Numbered from the stretch's first letter, positions 11,643 to 26,200 are shown. The stretch is DNA of 64,000 nt from Porites lobata (GCA_942486035.1 CALNXK010000026.1:1829001-1893000), one strand, 5' to 3'. Program-made: numbers and translations. The notes: generated from the letters alone by a model not told the origin.

Positions 11643-13339
11643 AAACTTGTTCTTGCGTTTTATAAGACTTTTACGATTTTTTTTTGAATGTAAAGTAGCA
11701 GATAGTAGCTGCTCACAATGATTTGTCTTCTGCCAACCCCTTTACAAATTTTTTGAGCTGTGAATGCATTAAAAGTGAGCAATCCCCCATTCTATAACGA
11801 TACACAACGGACGGACGGCTTTGTAAAGGTAAACGTGAAAGCACAATGTTATAATTTACCTAACGAAAAACGTCTCGTTCATATATCCAGTTTTCATGAC
11901 TCTCCTGTGGTCGGATTAACGAGAGGTTTCACTGTAATTGAATATAATTCATTATCCATTTGGCAAACTGGTCATCTTTGCCATGACTGATCGTTCTGCT
12001 ACATCGACTCCGGGCCTTTGCCAGAGAGCGAAGACTCAAAAGAAAGCGCTTTCGCTTTTAAAATAATCGTTTTTCTGAGCTCTCAGTTTGCAATGCTATG
12101 ATGAAATGAATATTAGTCAGAGGTATCACCGAGGGGTGCTATATACTACGATCCGTATTACGCTAAAATGTTTTCAAATTATATTTTGAAGTGTATCTAC
12201 GATTTTGTCCAATGCTGCCATCCTGTGATATATACCGAAGAATGCATGAGCATTTCTTCTGATCTTGTATGTTTTATATTGTAACTATGGCTTGAAATAT
12301 AAAAAGGAAGAACAGAATAATAGATTACTGACTGATCCTAGATTCACCTTTAATAATATGTAGGCACGTAAGCTTATGTTTTAAATAATTCAATATTTAT
12401 GTGCAAAATTATATTTTAAGGTCAATAAACTTCGAGACTGAACATACCTGTTTTAATTTTCAAGGTGAAAGAAACAACGTGGCGAGCTGATGTTTATTTA
12501 ACAAGTTTCTTCGGTTCACTCGACTTACCTCTAAACACTAAAGAAGCAATTTGTCGAAGGCTTGATTAGGCAAACTTTCTGTAGCTGCAAAAATTGAATT
12601 TCACTTCTTTTCGCTGAAGTTACTTTCTACTTCCGCCTTTATTCTGGGAAAAAGATATGAAAATGAGGCCCAACCTCGTTCCTAGGACTTTTCCGCAAGA
12701 AAAAGTCATGGGGAACGAGACCGAGGAGAAGTTAATTGTCTGCAAGCGTGACGACGTGACGGAAATAACAATTTTAATTTCAGCGCATTTTTTAAAAAAG
12801 ATTAAAAATTGCAGACAAAGCAAGAAAACAAAGAGCAGGAGATGGGTCTGGAAGTATTAATTAACTGTTAAGCGAACAAGTCAGCATTTTGTGTTCCCGT
12901 GGAAAAAAACCAGAAAAGAAAGAAAGAGAGAAAGAAAATTTGAGATCAAGATAACTCGTTTCTTTTGAGGGGCGGACAGTCAGTTTCGATTTACGCGTTG
13001 CGTGGACAAACAGTTTTTTCTTGTGCGCAAATGCTGCACCCGGGGGAAACGGCAAAATAACTCTTTTTTTTTTTGTTTGAAAGAGCTAAACATCGCAAAC
13101 GCACACCATAAATAAACAATACGCCTTTAATAGGCGATATTGGGCTGTAGTAGTTAAATATTTTCCATACTGAGTGTATAGCTTGTCCAGTAATTACTCC
13201 AACCCCTAGAAATAGAGATCCATTTGTAGATCACTGATGAATTATGGCGCGTTCACTTGACAGTTTTCAGAATAAGAATAAGTTATTATATGAACTAGTG
13301 TGTTACAGAGATTTTGGCCACTAAGAAAAGTCCTACCAG

Positions 13340-13440
13340 AACACATGTGTTCTGATATCTATTTTCAGCCAATCAATCCATGAATCTTCACCTACGTCAT
13401 TTGTAATCAGTCTTCGCCCCAAACAGAGGTTTTGATCGCC
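13340..13440 (-). repeat. Fragment of the 58/62-kb repeat family, inverted
   Basis: Reverse complement matches the end region of the right-end repeats (tagatgaa-type order: cgatcaaaacctctgtttgg, atgacgtagg, attggctgaaaatag). It corresponds to about 63505-63600, including the 37-bp piece missing from the 58-kb copy. Confidence 0.7.
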
Positions 13441-14213
13441 CCTTCGACATCTCTCGTTAAGGGACGGACCATTAGAAACTTTATGGGGGTGGGGGGGGGT
13501 TGGGGAATTTTAAGGCCGTGAGAGAACCAGGCAGGGGATGACGTAAAAACGACTATCAGCACAACCTCATGAAGCCAAACAAGTTTAACTAAAGTAGAGC
13601 CGTCTGTTTAATTTATTTAAAAACTTGATTATTTCTCATATATTTGCTAGATACCAGATAACTGAAATTATTTATCAAATATCACTAATATTGCCCTTTC
13701 CATATCTAGCCGATTTTTTGAAAACCAACCCTAACGAAATGTGTGGTCATTTGAGTGAAAAGGTGTCAAAAGGCAGGTTTCTTAAGCCCGAGAATCTCCA
13801 AAATCACAGTAATCAAGGAAAAGGAAAGGAGAAAAAGAAAGAGGAAGAAGAAGGAAAGGAGGAGAAGAAAAAAAAGCAATGGTTGCACTCTTAGTTTTTA
13901 TAATAGCTACTTTGGCTGAAAACAACTGTTCGATGCAAAAGGTCCATTTGGCGACAACGTTATCAAAAATCCGGCTAGATATACAATCATGCAAATCATG
14001 TATCTAGGTAATTTCTACGTACAATTGTTTAAATCTCTACTATTACTATTTTTAATATACAATATGACAGAGTAGTGTTAACTACTTCAGTATACATATG
14101 CTCTTTGCACTATTAAATTGCTTAAAGCCTCTTTAGATTAATGTCGAAAGGATGTTTCAAAGCAAGAAAATCATAATAGCATATCCGCGGTTTTAAACCA
14201 TTAACGTGTTATT

Positions 14214-14497
14214 AGGGTGCATTCTATTGGGAAATCCCTGCTTTTTTCGCTAATTATGCGTGCGCGTGCAAGACCGCTGTTCTTAAGAACAGTCAGTTTC
14301 AAATCCTTTTTTGGATTTCCCGATCGAACTACAAAAAGGAAAATCCAAAAAATCTGGATTTGGATTTCTTAATTGAAATCCACCCTAAGGACGGATTTCT
14401 CAGGGGTGAAAAACGTTTTCGGATTTCGCGTTCGATTGGGAAATCTGGATTTAGATTTTGAAAATCTAAATCCGGATTTCCCAATCGAACGCACCCT
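14214..14497. mobile_element. MITE with agggtgc TIR
   Basis: Left end agggtgcattctattggg, right end cccaatcgaacgcaccct. The interior is built of repeated aaatccggattt-type words in both orientations, so the whole element folds on itself. Confidence 0.8.
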
Positions 14498-15984
14498 TAG
14501 TCTCTTTGCATCGTTCACAGTCAACATTTCCTGATACGGACCTGCCCACTTAGCAAACCCTATCAGTAAAGAAGGAGATGAAATCGGGAGCTGATTACCA
14601 TGAAGTGAATGTACATATATATAGTTTTTTTTTCTATTGTGCGCACCACCATAAGATTATGATTGAAGGAAGTCTGATTTGGATCGAGCCATTGACTTTC
14701 AAAAGAAATTTCAACACATAACGTTAAGACCACACAACGTCAAAAAATTCTTAAATGGCGGTGCGCAGGAAAATCTGAGCGTAAAAAAGCAATATTTTTA
14801 TTTATTTGCAAAACATTTAGCGTGTGTTAAATATGAGTGGAGATTCCCTGTAGTCAACATTTGATTTTTTTTGGCCAGCAGGATCGAAAGTGGTATAGAG
14901 CATGATCATACAAGTACTAACTTAATGGGGATATCTAGATCTGTAGCTAATCCTGCTATAATTATTCTCATTTCTGAATGCGGCTAAACATTTCACTGAA
15001 ATCTACTTAGATTAGAGTGTTATCGATTTTGGTACCCTAATACATTACACCTTCCCAGAAATTCCTGTCAACAATAGAACCAACGCGAGGCTTAGGTGAC
15101 GATGATAAGAATGTCCATTAGAGACTCGGCCTCTTTTCTTGCTCACTGACGTGGAATGAGGGAATAAGTCAGTAATTATTAAATTCGGGATTCGGCATTC
15201 GTATGATCTGAAGAATTATCCAGATCCTCGAGGGCGTTTGTTTAATCTTCCTGGACCGATAACACCCTCTAAGATCTGCATAATCCAATAATTTTTAGTT
15301 ATTGATAATTCAAAAGAATAATTCTGACATACTTCGAATCATTAAGCTTACCTCGATCGATGTAAAGTTCTGGTCTTCATTTGTCTGTTCCTCGGCAGAT
15401 TCAGATGATAATGGGATGTTAAGTCTAAGACTTTAGTTTTGGAAGCAAGGAACAACGTTACAAAAAATTAAGAACCGGATCCTAACAGAGGATCTTATCA
15501 TCTGTAAAATATAGAACAACAGAAAGCAAAGACGCTGAAGAAGAAAGGCGCACCTTTCAAAATATTGGCAAAAAATTATATTCCCAGATGTCAGCCTTCC
15601 TTCTTTCTGTAATTTCCAAAGATATTCTTCAAATATCATTTGTCATCCGTTGGGTAGTAATTTCGCTTTTCCATTACATGTTTTTATTTTTGGGCAGAAG
15701 TTCGGCTATTTCTTGCAGACAAAACCCAGCCCTATGAAAACAACTGAGCTAACTCAACCTCTTCCCACAAGGCTTTAAGTTTGCCGTGCCTCTTTTGGAG
15801 ATAGGCTGAACTATTAGGGAGCTAAAGAAAACACGATTTTGAGGGAAGCACGTCAACCGGAAGTGGACCTTTTTAATTTAGTCATAGGCAGTGGTTTAGC
15901 CCAAATTCTCGGCCAAATCGTCTCTATAAGAATAAAGGCACTTAGCGATACATATTTGGTAGCGTCCAGTCATTAGGCTTAGCC

Positions 15985-16105
15985 ATAAGTTGCCGATAAA
16001 TTCCCAAAAAGTTGCCAATAAAAGTGTCTAAAAGTTGCTATTCTATTTTTAAAGTTGCCGAAAAGTTGCTGAATTCCGAAAAAGTTGCCGAATAGTTGCT
16101 ATTTT
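15985..16105. repeat. Degenerate aaagttgcc-type tandem repeat
   Basis: Around seven spaced copies of a(a)aagttgc(c)gaa occur here, with two more at 16470-16495. Copies are irregular, so slippage of a short unit is likely. Confidence 0.6.
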
Positions 16106-16938
16106 ATTTTACTTGTTTGCACTTGAAGTTGGTTTTATTGCGGTTTTTACCGACCGGATTCGTCTGGATTTTTCTTTCTCTAGCTATTTCTATCTCTAGC
16201 TCGGGGTAGCGAAATTTGCCCCCAGCCTTTTAGCTTCCTCAATAGGATTAATCGGGCCTGATGACAGTCCGCCGTTTTGAAAAACGTGTCATGTGATACC
16301 ACTGAACTCACGGAAAGGCGTGCAAGCTGGCATTGATGATTGGGCCAGTCCTGGAGTCCACACACTCACACAGTAGTATAAACCAGTTGAATTTAGCTGA
16401 CGTTTCTTTCGAAAGCTAATAAATGTCGCGAAAAAAGTAAAAAATAATTTTAAAATGCTAAAAAAAATCAAAAGTTGCAAAAACGTTGCCGAGCAACTTG
16501 TGGCTAAGAGTACCAGTCATAAAAGAAAAGGTCTCAATTCCAGTTGACGTGCGTCCCCCCAAAACGCCTTTGCTTAAGCTCCCTATTGATGTTCTTTTAC
16601 CGAGGATATACGTAAACGTGTACCAGATTTGGTCAACGCTAGCAGGTTATTAGCCGGAGAATTTGAGCCAATCAGAAACAGAAAATATTTTGAATAAAAT
16701 GACCCTATCCTCTCCTCAATAGTCAAAAAAGGTGCCCCATCATAGGGGGGACGGGAAACGTGATCCGTCCGCCATTTTGTCTTTTTGCGACCCTGAAGAC
16801 GAAGCCTAAATTATGATTGGGTTGCCCCAGGCAGCCCAACAATGAATATTTGAAGCTCTAATTATGTATAGGTAGTGCTAATACTCGTTAAAATAACCTC
16901 AATAACCAACCACTCAGATGAGCTAATTTAACTACTCT

Positions 16939-17225
16939 TTACAGTCTCTTGAATGTTATTATGTACTCGGGATAGCAATGGAAATCATTAAAAATCACAA
17001 AAATAGTCGGATCGTCTTTTCTGTTGACAACCGAGTCGTAAAGGATTTCTGGTTTGGTGGGATCCATCGGGGGTGGGCTCTTCATTCCTTGCTTTCCAGC
17101 GATATACTTCCCAACAAGCACTCTCGCCAGATACATGCAGCGTTCACCGTGAGGGCCTGGTTGTGAATATGTCTCCGAGTAACTGGCATCTTTTGCAAAG
17201 TAAACACCATCGCCGTAAGCGGTCG
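16939..17225 (-). CDS. Gene B exon 9, PARP catalytic domain second half and stop
   Basis: Acceptor TTTGCAG|CG. It encodes [16 protein letters not shown] with triad Tyr1555 and the nicotinamide-stacking Tyr1562, then [10 protein letters not shown] with Ile1621 at the third triad position, and the [10 protein letters not shown] end followed by TAA at 16939-16941. Confidence 0.94.
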
Positions 17226-20200
17226 CTGCAAACATACATATCAGAGCGTCATCACTTGGCTTGTAAGTGAGTTTTTGCATAGTAATGAGCTACAAGTACT
17301 TGAATTATAAAATTCTATAAAACCTTTTCTCAAACAATCTCTTCTCTTTCTATTTGGATGATTTCTTCAGCCTTCACAGGAATTAGTAAATAGGCACTTT
17401 GTACCCATTACACTGGCACTGAGGAACTAGGCTGTAATGACGGATCGTACAATTCAGGCTTCTGGGAGACTGCCCACCGACCCTCCACTAAGCAAATATT
17501 AACACTTACTTCTCACTTGGGGCAAAATGATGGCTTACTGGAGGGGTAGGTGGGCAGTTTCCCAGAAACCTAAATTGATCCGTAATGACAACATAAGCGC
17601 TTTCTCAAGAGAAGACGGCTCTAAATGCCGGCCCATCATTATTTTTAACAAAAAGAATATAATAACTCCCATTGGGAGTTTATGAATGACTCACGTCATG
17701 TATGACTCACCGATCAGTAAAACTCTACCGCTAATTATTTCACTGTGTTTGTGCCTACATGCTTGTTTTCTTAGCCTTAGGAAAGGTTAGTTACTCTTTT
17801 ATCATTTTCTGTTGCATGTTATAAAAGGACACTTAATGCCTGACTCACCATTTTTACCACAGAGACTCCTGTTAAATCCCTGGACGTTTATGGGCTTAAA
17901 AGATTCGTACTTTGTTCCATGGAAAAGCTCTAGCTGGTTTTCATGGGGGCCGTTTTTCAAATCCATCGTTTGTTTTCTCACAGCGTATGCCTTAAATAGC
18001 GACGGGTTTTGAACTCTTTCTATGTTGGTTATGGAAACTTTCCCACGCAGCGACTGAAGAAACTTCCCTTCGACCGTTTTGAACTCTTGGGAGTCCTGTG
18101 CAAGGCTGACCAAATGAAGACTCTCTTCTTTGCCTCGCTCGTCTCGAGGCTGGGGGTCCCATTCATCAGGGAGAGGATAGACTAATCAAAAACAAATGTC
18201 TACTTGTGAGTTAAATATTTTCTCTCAGGGAGCCCACGGTAAAATCATTAGCGGGAGAGAATCAATTTACAAAAAGTTAGTAGACTATATAACAGCGAAG
18301 ATCATGCACTTTGTTGATGTTTACCTCCATAGTTAACAGTAGGATTTTTTCAGTTTCATATACTTAATCTATGTTCATTCCTGCCATGGAATTTAGTGAA
18401 AAGCCCAATAAATTGTTCGATCTGACCGACGTCAGTGGCTTGATACAAACTCAGAGTTCAAATGGTAATGTTTCAAACAGGCAACGAGAAGGTACCTGAT
18501 ATGTTGACGTCCCGTCAGAACCTTAAATTCTTTTTAGACCTTTTTGCAAATTTTCTAAATTTTGCTCGTGCCCACGATGGTCATTCCTCATTTACTTTCA
18601 AATCTACAATTAACATCAAATTTGTTTTTTTATACCTCATCTTAAGTGTTCACAATGTTTGAAAAGGGGGGGGGGGGGGGGACAGGCAATGTGAAATCGT
18701 TTGATATATACATCCAGCAGATTTCGACCATTCCAAAAAGGCCACGAGTTTAACCAAAGCGGTACCGTCATCCCCAAGTCTTAAATTTTATCAGTCTGAT
18801 GCTTTGATTGCTGTCGTTGTTTTATTTGGCTACAGACGAAAAGTCCATGCAAAAGTTAGAATTTAGAATACAGGACAGGGCTGTTCGAAGGTGGGTTAAG
18901 ATAACCCAGGGTTAGTGCGAAATTTGAACTCAGAAATGAGAGCTTAAAAAGCAAATTCAGTTTAATTCTCTTAGCCTACAATTTGATGATTGGATACTCT
19001 AAAAAGAATATAGAACATTATCCTAGAGCGTGCTTTTGATGAAAAGAAAAAGAAGCCCTGGTTAAAATTTAACCCTGGGCTAGCGCTAACCGGCGTTGGA
19101 ACAACTGGGCCCAGGGCTGGGTTGTTCAAAGCAGGGTTAAGATAACCCAGGGCTAGTGCAAAATTTCAATTCAGATATGAAAGCTTAAAAAGCAAATTCA
19201 GTTTTACTCTTTTTGTCCACAATTTGATGATTTGATGCTCTACAAAGAACAGAGAAAATTATCCTGAAAAATGCTTTTGAACAACAAAAGCAAAGAAACC
19301 TGGGTTAGCGCTATCCGGCTTTCGAACAACTGGGCCCTGGATCTGAATTCAGTCTAAGGACTGTCGACTATAGTCTTGGGCCTGGGGTCTGGCATCCAAG
19401 ACGTCTGAACAGAACAAACAAAATTTGGTTGTAGGTCAGTGGTATTTTGCCAGGGGTTAATTGCCTTTTTTGTTGTCTTATGGTCCGTTTGAAAGCATTG
19501 TAGTTGATCTACCATGTGTTACTTTTTCTACGTTTACTTGACTTTTTCTATTTTGACAGATGCTAAACAGACCAAACTTAAATATAGCATTTTCTTACCA
19601 TCTATTCGTTTGACTTGCTTGATCCTCCCATTTCTCAAAAATGTAACTTCCATGGTCCCAAAGTTGATCTCGGCCTTTAAATCCTCATGCGTAAAAAGCA
19701 GCGATGGTTTCTTGCTTTTATATGCTGAATCTATTTCATTGTTGGCCATTTTTTCGAAAGGCTCCAGTTTTCCTGAGACGTCGACCATGTACCATTGAAC
19801 AGTTTTGGACGTTTGTTCTGCTCGCTCTTCCCTGTGCTCTCTCTCCCTCTGCTCTTCGATGGCATCGGACACTCCTAAGTTTATGTCCATCACATCTTTA
19901 GGAAGCCCTTCCAGTCGGATGGTATCGGCTTCTGGTTGGTCTAATTTCACATCTCGTGCACGTGCCATTCTTTTTAGGTCACGTATACACCGTTTGGACA
20001 AACGGTTGACGACATCATGTTTTATAACGCGCGGATCCTTGCATGCCTTTACGAGTCCATCCTTTAGGGCTTCTATTACTGCGTCAAAGGACTCTGTGCT
20101 CCCATGAACGATTACCTTTTGGCGTCGCCAATATGTAGGGAGATCATCGACTGGAGCCTCCAGAGTTTCGTCATTGTAAGCTGCATCTGCTACCTCTTCG

Positions 20201-23200
20201 TTGGCTTCAGAGCAACTGACAGGAGCGTTCTCCCTTTGGAAGTCTTCCATCTCGTTCACAAATGCACCAATTTTGGAGTCGTCAAAGACCACAACTCTCA
20301 CGTCATAAACGGATTGGGAAGGTTTGTCAGCAAACGCAGCGATTGCTTTAAAAACTACTTCTGCCGAGTCCTCAGGGGATAATCCCAATCCTCCACTACC
20401 AACCGCTGGAATGGACACCGAATCCAACCCTTCGGAATCAGCCACCTTAAGGGCTTTCTCTACACATGTCTGAAGATGCTTCTTGTTTCCAGATACTACA
20501 ACCATATGTATAATATTCTTGGTTGATAACAATCCAGCTGAGGTCATCAAAACTTCTCCTGGACGCTGCGGTGCTTTTGAACGTAGCTCTCTTTGCACCG
20601 CTTCGCCGCAGACCTCAGCAATGACTTTGCTTAAGTTGCCACTTTCCATGTCAAGGTCTTGGGTTACTATATTGCAGATTGCGTCGGAAAATTCCTGTGT
20701 GATGTCTCCTTTTACAAGCTTCACCGTAAGCCCTTCGAGGTAGACCTCTTTACAACTAAATTCAGATACAGGGGTCATCTGGCGTCTTTTTCGCAGGTCA
20801 GCTGGACGCCTAGAGGCCTTTGGCTTTGAATAGTTTTCTTTCTTAAACTTTCCAAACTTTTCTTCAAACTCTGTAATGCCAAGCTGGTCACCGCTGTACA
20901 CAATGAATCTGAACTCTTCTAGAGGTGAGTCTGGGTTTGCTTGACTGTAATCAAGAGCAGCTTCTATCATAATTTGGACAGCGACGTCATACGGGAAACC
21001 AAGGTTACCCGTTCCTATCAGTGGTAGACCAATAGTGCTCGCCCCCAGCAAAGAAGCTTTGTCAAAACACTTCCGCAACAAATCTCTGAGAATCTGTTGG
21101 ACCAAAGAAGTAACATGAGTTTGGACCAAGCAAGAACCCTGTAAACAGGTGGGTTATTTTTGGTTTCGATAGCACATGCTTGTTTATTTAATTATTTATT
21201 TGAAATATTTCCAATCTTATGGCCGACATTCACTGTGAGGACTCCTTGATACCTTCGGCCATTGGTTGAAATACGAAGGTAGTCCAAACAGATAGTCTTC
21301 GGTTCATTAAAATGACTGCACATAATTATTTAAGCGAAATTAACTCGTTTCTATCAAAACAAATATATCTTAAGTAGCATAGAAGGGCCGGACTCAATGA
21401 ACCACCCCTTTTCCACAGAAATCGTCAAATCAGCTAGGGCTGAGCATTATCGACAAATCCCAGTGCCCTGGCTTCGTGGATTTTGCGGAGGAATCCCATA
21501 AACGTCAAGACAGAGTAGTTTCACAGGTTTATCATTCGAATTAGCAAGTGTCAGTTAATTCTGGACCTGCGATGTCACTTGTTTTCAATGACGAACCTCA
21601 ATGAGAATATTATCCTGACCTCGCTTATGAGATTAATATAAACTAAAAACAGGGTTTATTCAATCCCTATGTTTAACAAAATGCGACTTTGTTCATTCAT
21701 GCCAACCTGTTTTTGCTCAGCAGTTTCTTTCCATGGACAACACACACAGTGAATTACCCAGCGGCAGGGTAGGTCTCCAGCAACGGTGTGAATAATGTCG
21801 CCTTCACCGAGGTCAGCTGTCTCATCCTCTTTTTCTCTCAAGGCTTGTTGCAGTGCTGGTCCAGCGGCTTTGCTCATCGCAGTTGCAACCGCACCAATGG
21901 AAAGTTTAAAGTTTGAACCCACAGAACACACTAAAATATCTGCCTGCAATGAATAACAGCTTCGTCAGATCGATATACTGGTCCGATGGCCGGTATCTTG
22001 TGTTCTCTCAAACTTACTTATTTAGAGCGGGTAAAACTTTACAGTTCAAAAACCTGATAAACCTTTGGAGACACTTTCCAGATCAAACCGGAAGTTAGAG
22101 TGGGAATTACTACAGTTCAGTAAATGAAATGAAGTTTTCACAAAAGCGTTGTATTGTGAACTCGTTCACTTGTTTGTTTTGGTTTGGTTTTTGGTGTTCC
22201 TTTTCAGGGTGAATAAGTGCAAAAAGAATAGTAAGGCAAACCTTTTCTTCTTCAATGTTTCCTGTCTTCCAGATAACCTTTTTTCCCGCTGAGGTGACTA
22301 TGGTTTCTTTATTTTCATCAAGCTCGTCTTCACCGTCACTACCGATGCTCAATGGCTCATCGTCGTCACTTTCATCGTCTTCACGTTGGTCTCCGTTTTG
22401 TTTCGTAATTTCGATAATACACCTGTGCTCTTGTTCTACAGCTGCGATCAACCGTTTTCCATCTTCTTGAGCTAAGAAGCTTCGCATGCCTGGTGTGGAA
22501 ATATTAAACATTTTCTCTTTAATTTGCTCTTGCAAAAGGTACAACCTCTCCTCTACCTCCTTTACGCCATCCTCAGTTCCAGAAAAGACTATTCGATCGC
22601 CGTTTTCATCTAAAGAAATCTCGACTGCGTGAAAGGCAATTGCAAGCTCTTCTTTGATTTTGGGTAGTTCATCTTTGTAGAACTCATTGAAGAACCTTCG
22701 ATGTATAGACGAACCTAGTCTGAACTCTCCCTCTGTTGCTTTCTTCTCGTTAAGAAAGTCCCTCATTTTGATGACAGCTTCTGAGACATCTTGCCTGAAC
22801 CCAAAGACGGCAATGCAAGATAGTTCTCGTTTTGTGCGGATCTTAAGACGCTTTTCCAGTTTCTTACGAAGATCTTTCCACTTTTCGGATCCTATGAGAT
22901 GGTTATCTTTGTCGTTAACACCGAGACTTCGGTCGCTGATTAGCACTTCCATCGCCTTCGTCCTGCCTTGTATAGTTTCCTCCGGTGTTTGCCCGAGAAG
23001 GATGACCTTTTTGGTTTTCTCGTCGACGTTGAAGGAGCACCCCTCTGGCAGTTCAGCCGCCATCTTTCGTTTCCCGACTTTGGTTTTTAAGATGTCTAAA
23101 ATCTCTGGAGGATAAGGCATAGAATTGTGGTCGATTTCGTCCAGACGCTGCTTCAGGTATGACATGACCGACGCCATCAGATCTTTAGGTGTTTTAACGA

Positions 23201-26200
23201 CAAGGCTTTTGCTGCCTAAGTCGAGTTTCGCTTGAACTTCGGTGTTAATTTCTTTCTTCAGTATATCTTCAATTCTGGCATTTTGAAGAAGTTGCAGCTT
23301 TTCGCAAGGTATGTCTGTTTTCCTCTTCTGCTCCAACTTTCTCTCAAGGACCTCTCGTTTGATGTCTTTGAGGCGAACCTTTAGCCTTTCTTCAAAATCG
23401 GGCATATTTGATTTTTGACATATCAGTATTAGCTGGCAAGATTCCTTTTGTAATTTTACTTGCGCTGTGAGTTTCGGAAGTGCCCTTTCGACTTGCGGCA
23501 GCTGATCGGCAACTTCGTCCAAAATTTCCTCTTCCAGTGGAAAGTCTTTAGCACAACAGTTATCGAGAAATGCGTCGACGATATCAGAACAGTGGCGTTT
23601 CCAAACCTGTTCATCGAACTCCTGGTCCACTTTATGTCCACCATATTTAATCAGCACATATCCATCTTCGTTCCACCTGATTCGAGCACGTTCTTTCATG
23701 TCTAGCTCTTCCCTCAATTTCACCTCTTGGTTTGACTTCATTATAAATTCCATTAAGTCCTGATTAACTGACTTGTAGAATTCTGGTTGTCTGGATCCTT
23801 CGGGTTCACCTGAAAGAGGTCGCAATGATCCCTTTGGTTGCTTATCTTCACCAGTTATTCCCATGTAAGGGTAAAAAGCCTCCACGTGAAGGGCTTTTTC
23901 ATTTAAAAAGTGATCCATCGTCGTTGCTTTCTTTACACCTGTGATTCACAGAGAAAAACACACAAAAGTAGTAATGAGAAAAAATTACGGGGTGCTTTGA
24001 CCTATCTTGATCTCTCTGCCTTGGAAGACTGATGTCAATAGGGACCTTAAGAACCTGAGATTGACTAATTGGCGTGGGTGGGTGTGGGTCGTGGGTCGTG
24101 TGTCGTGGGTCGTGCATCGTGCCTAATAATAGCCGTCATGCTTTGTGGATAGTGGCTCTTCGAAAAGACTCTTGCTCTTTGACTTTAAAGGCACCGTCTC
24201 CCATTACTGTCTTTACACGACCCCTAACATTCATGTGAAGTTTCTCCGATAAAATTCAGTAATGCAAACTTATCAACGAAATATTTCCTCCTCGTAGACT
24301 TGCCCATAAGTAGAGCTCAAAATTTTTCTCCAGCGCAAAGCGAGAGCTAGAAATTTTTTTTATGTTTTCGGTGGCAAAGTGAGCGATGTGAGAGACCGGG
24401 AGCTGGGCCTACTAACGTCTATCCTCCCCGGTCCTCTTCCATTTTCCTGCATGTTCCTCGCACACTCTGCGTGCTTAATTAAATGCACATGCGTCCAAGG
24501 AAACCACTTCTAGTTTTAAAAAAGAAAAAACACTCCTTAATCCCGGCTTTTGTTTCACATTCTATGTCGTTGGACAAAAACCTTCCTGTATGGTTTTTAA
24601 ATCAAATTAGGTATTTAGTTTAGGGAAGACTATTCCATAAAACAAATTATGACCAATCATCACCATTTAAACACGCCAATTCTAGCACTATTTTATAAAC
24701 AGCAAACTTCCTTTGAGTGACAATATTTAAAAGCCTAAATAACAGATCTAGTGGTCGTCCGTGTAAAGAAGTTTTAACTTTAACTGATCACATTTGTTCA
24801 TAGGGAACATAACACTTCATGGGCAAATCACAGGGTGTGAAAACCTTCGTGCCCTCAATTTTCTTTCCAGTCTAAGATGATATGAAATAATCTCGTTATG
24901 AAATTGAAGTCATGAACAAATGCTTTTTTTTTTCTTTTTTTTTTTTGGACAACTTTACATCCAACACGCGTACCCAGTTTGTCGCCTTCAATTTTAACAA
25001 TTTTCACGCATTTTCACTACCTTTGCTAGCAAATTTTCTCGGGTACTAAAAGTTGTGATAAAAAAGGTAGGCCGCGCCAACTAACAAATAATGAAAGTGT
25101 GTTAATATTAGTAGCAGGACTGAACGTCTTGAATCAAAAGCTATCTCAGAGCACTTGACCTTAGTTAGAACTGCCCGGACAGACCAGTCCATTCGTTAAG
25201 AGGATTCCGGTATTGATCAGGACCATCCTGCTGCATCAGCCTGTTTCTGAAGGGTATACCTAGCAGTGATGAGAATTTAATCAAAAATATCCTGAAAAAA
25301 GGCTTTAACCATACCGCTTTGATAATCAGGTTGGTTTCACTAAAACGAGATGGACCGGTCTCGCTTTATTAAAAAATTATGTGACTGTGGACTTAACACG
25401 TAAGACGGAGGCCATTGACAAGTGTGCGACTCACCAACCACGACCCACATTCCACGACGTACGACCCACGACCCACGACCCACGACCCACGACCCACGAC
25501 CCACGACCCACGACCCACATACCCAAGCGTTTTAGCCATCCTCTAAGATCCGAGGACGGCGACGCCGACGCCGACGAAAAAGCGAATTAAAGAGAGGATT
25601 CACGTTCTTTCAATCTTTATCATGATTATTCCAATTCACTCGTACTTACAGCCTTTGTGAAAATGTTATGTAGCCGAACTCTCTTGGAGTTGAATTCCTA
25701 AAAACTATATCCAAGTTCACAAGAAGAAAGAAAATTTCCTCTTCGCTTGTCTACGCCCTGCTTAGAACATCAAATGAATTTTAATGTCGTCGTCGTGCAG
25801 GTACGGCTAATATATGTGCAAAAAAGTGCGCTGCACGCACAAAGAGGCGTCCTCGTTGCCGTTGCTATTGCCGTCGTCGCGGGATCTTAAGGTCCCTTCT
25901 GGCTCCTGCAGGGATGCAATACAATACACTGACGCCACAAACGTGGCTCAAGCTCCGTTCGTTTGATTAAACAATAACGTTCGGCTGTCTCGTAAAATCT
26001 TACTCCAATCTCAGTATTAGGGGTGCGTATTACATCGAAAGTAAAATCATCATAATAATTCTGTGTTAAGGTTGATGGCGAAGAAGTTTTTCATCCAACA
26101 TAAAAATCATACCAACGTAAACTATTACATGCCACATCTAAGCCCAGGGAAAGAGGTTGCTAACAGATAGGAATGTGCCTTAAGGGTTTACTGCAAACTT

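Larger units (their letters stand above)
11643..16938. other. Gene A - gene B intergenic region
   Basis: About 5.7 kb between the start of gene A and the stop of gene B. Recognised content is limited to the repeats at 13340-13440, 14214-14497 and 15985-16105 plus homopolymer runs (poly-G at about 13487). On the minus strand AATAAA occurs at 16134-16139, a distant possible poly(A) signal for gene B. Gene A's promoter should lie just above 11218 but no TATA-type box stands out. Confidence 0.4.
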
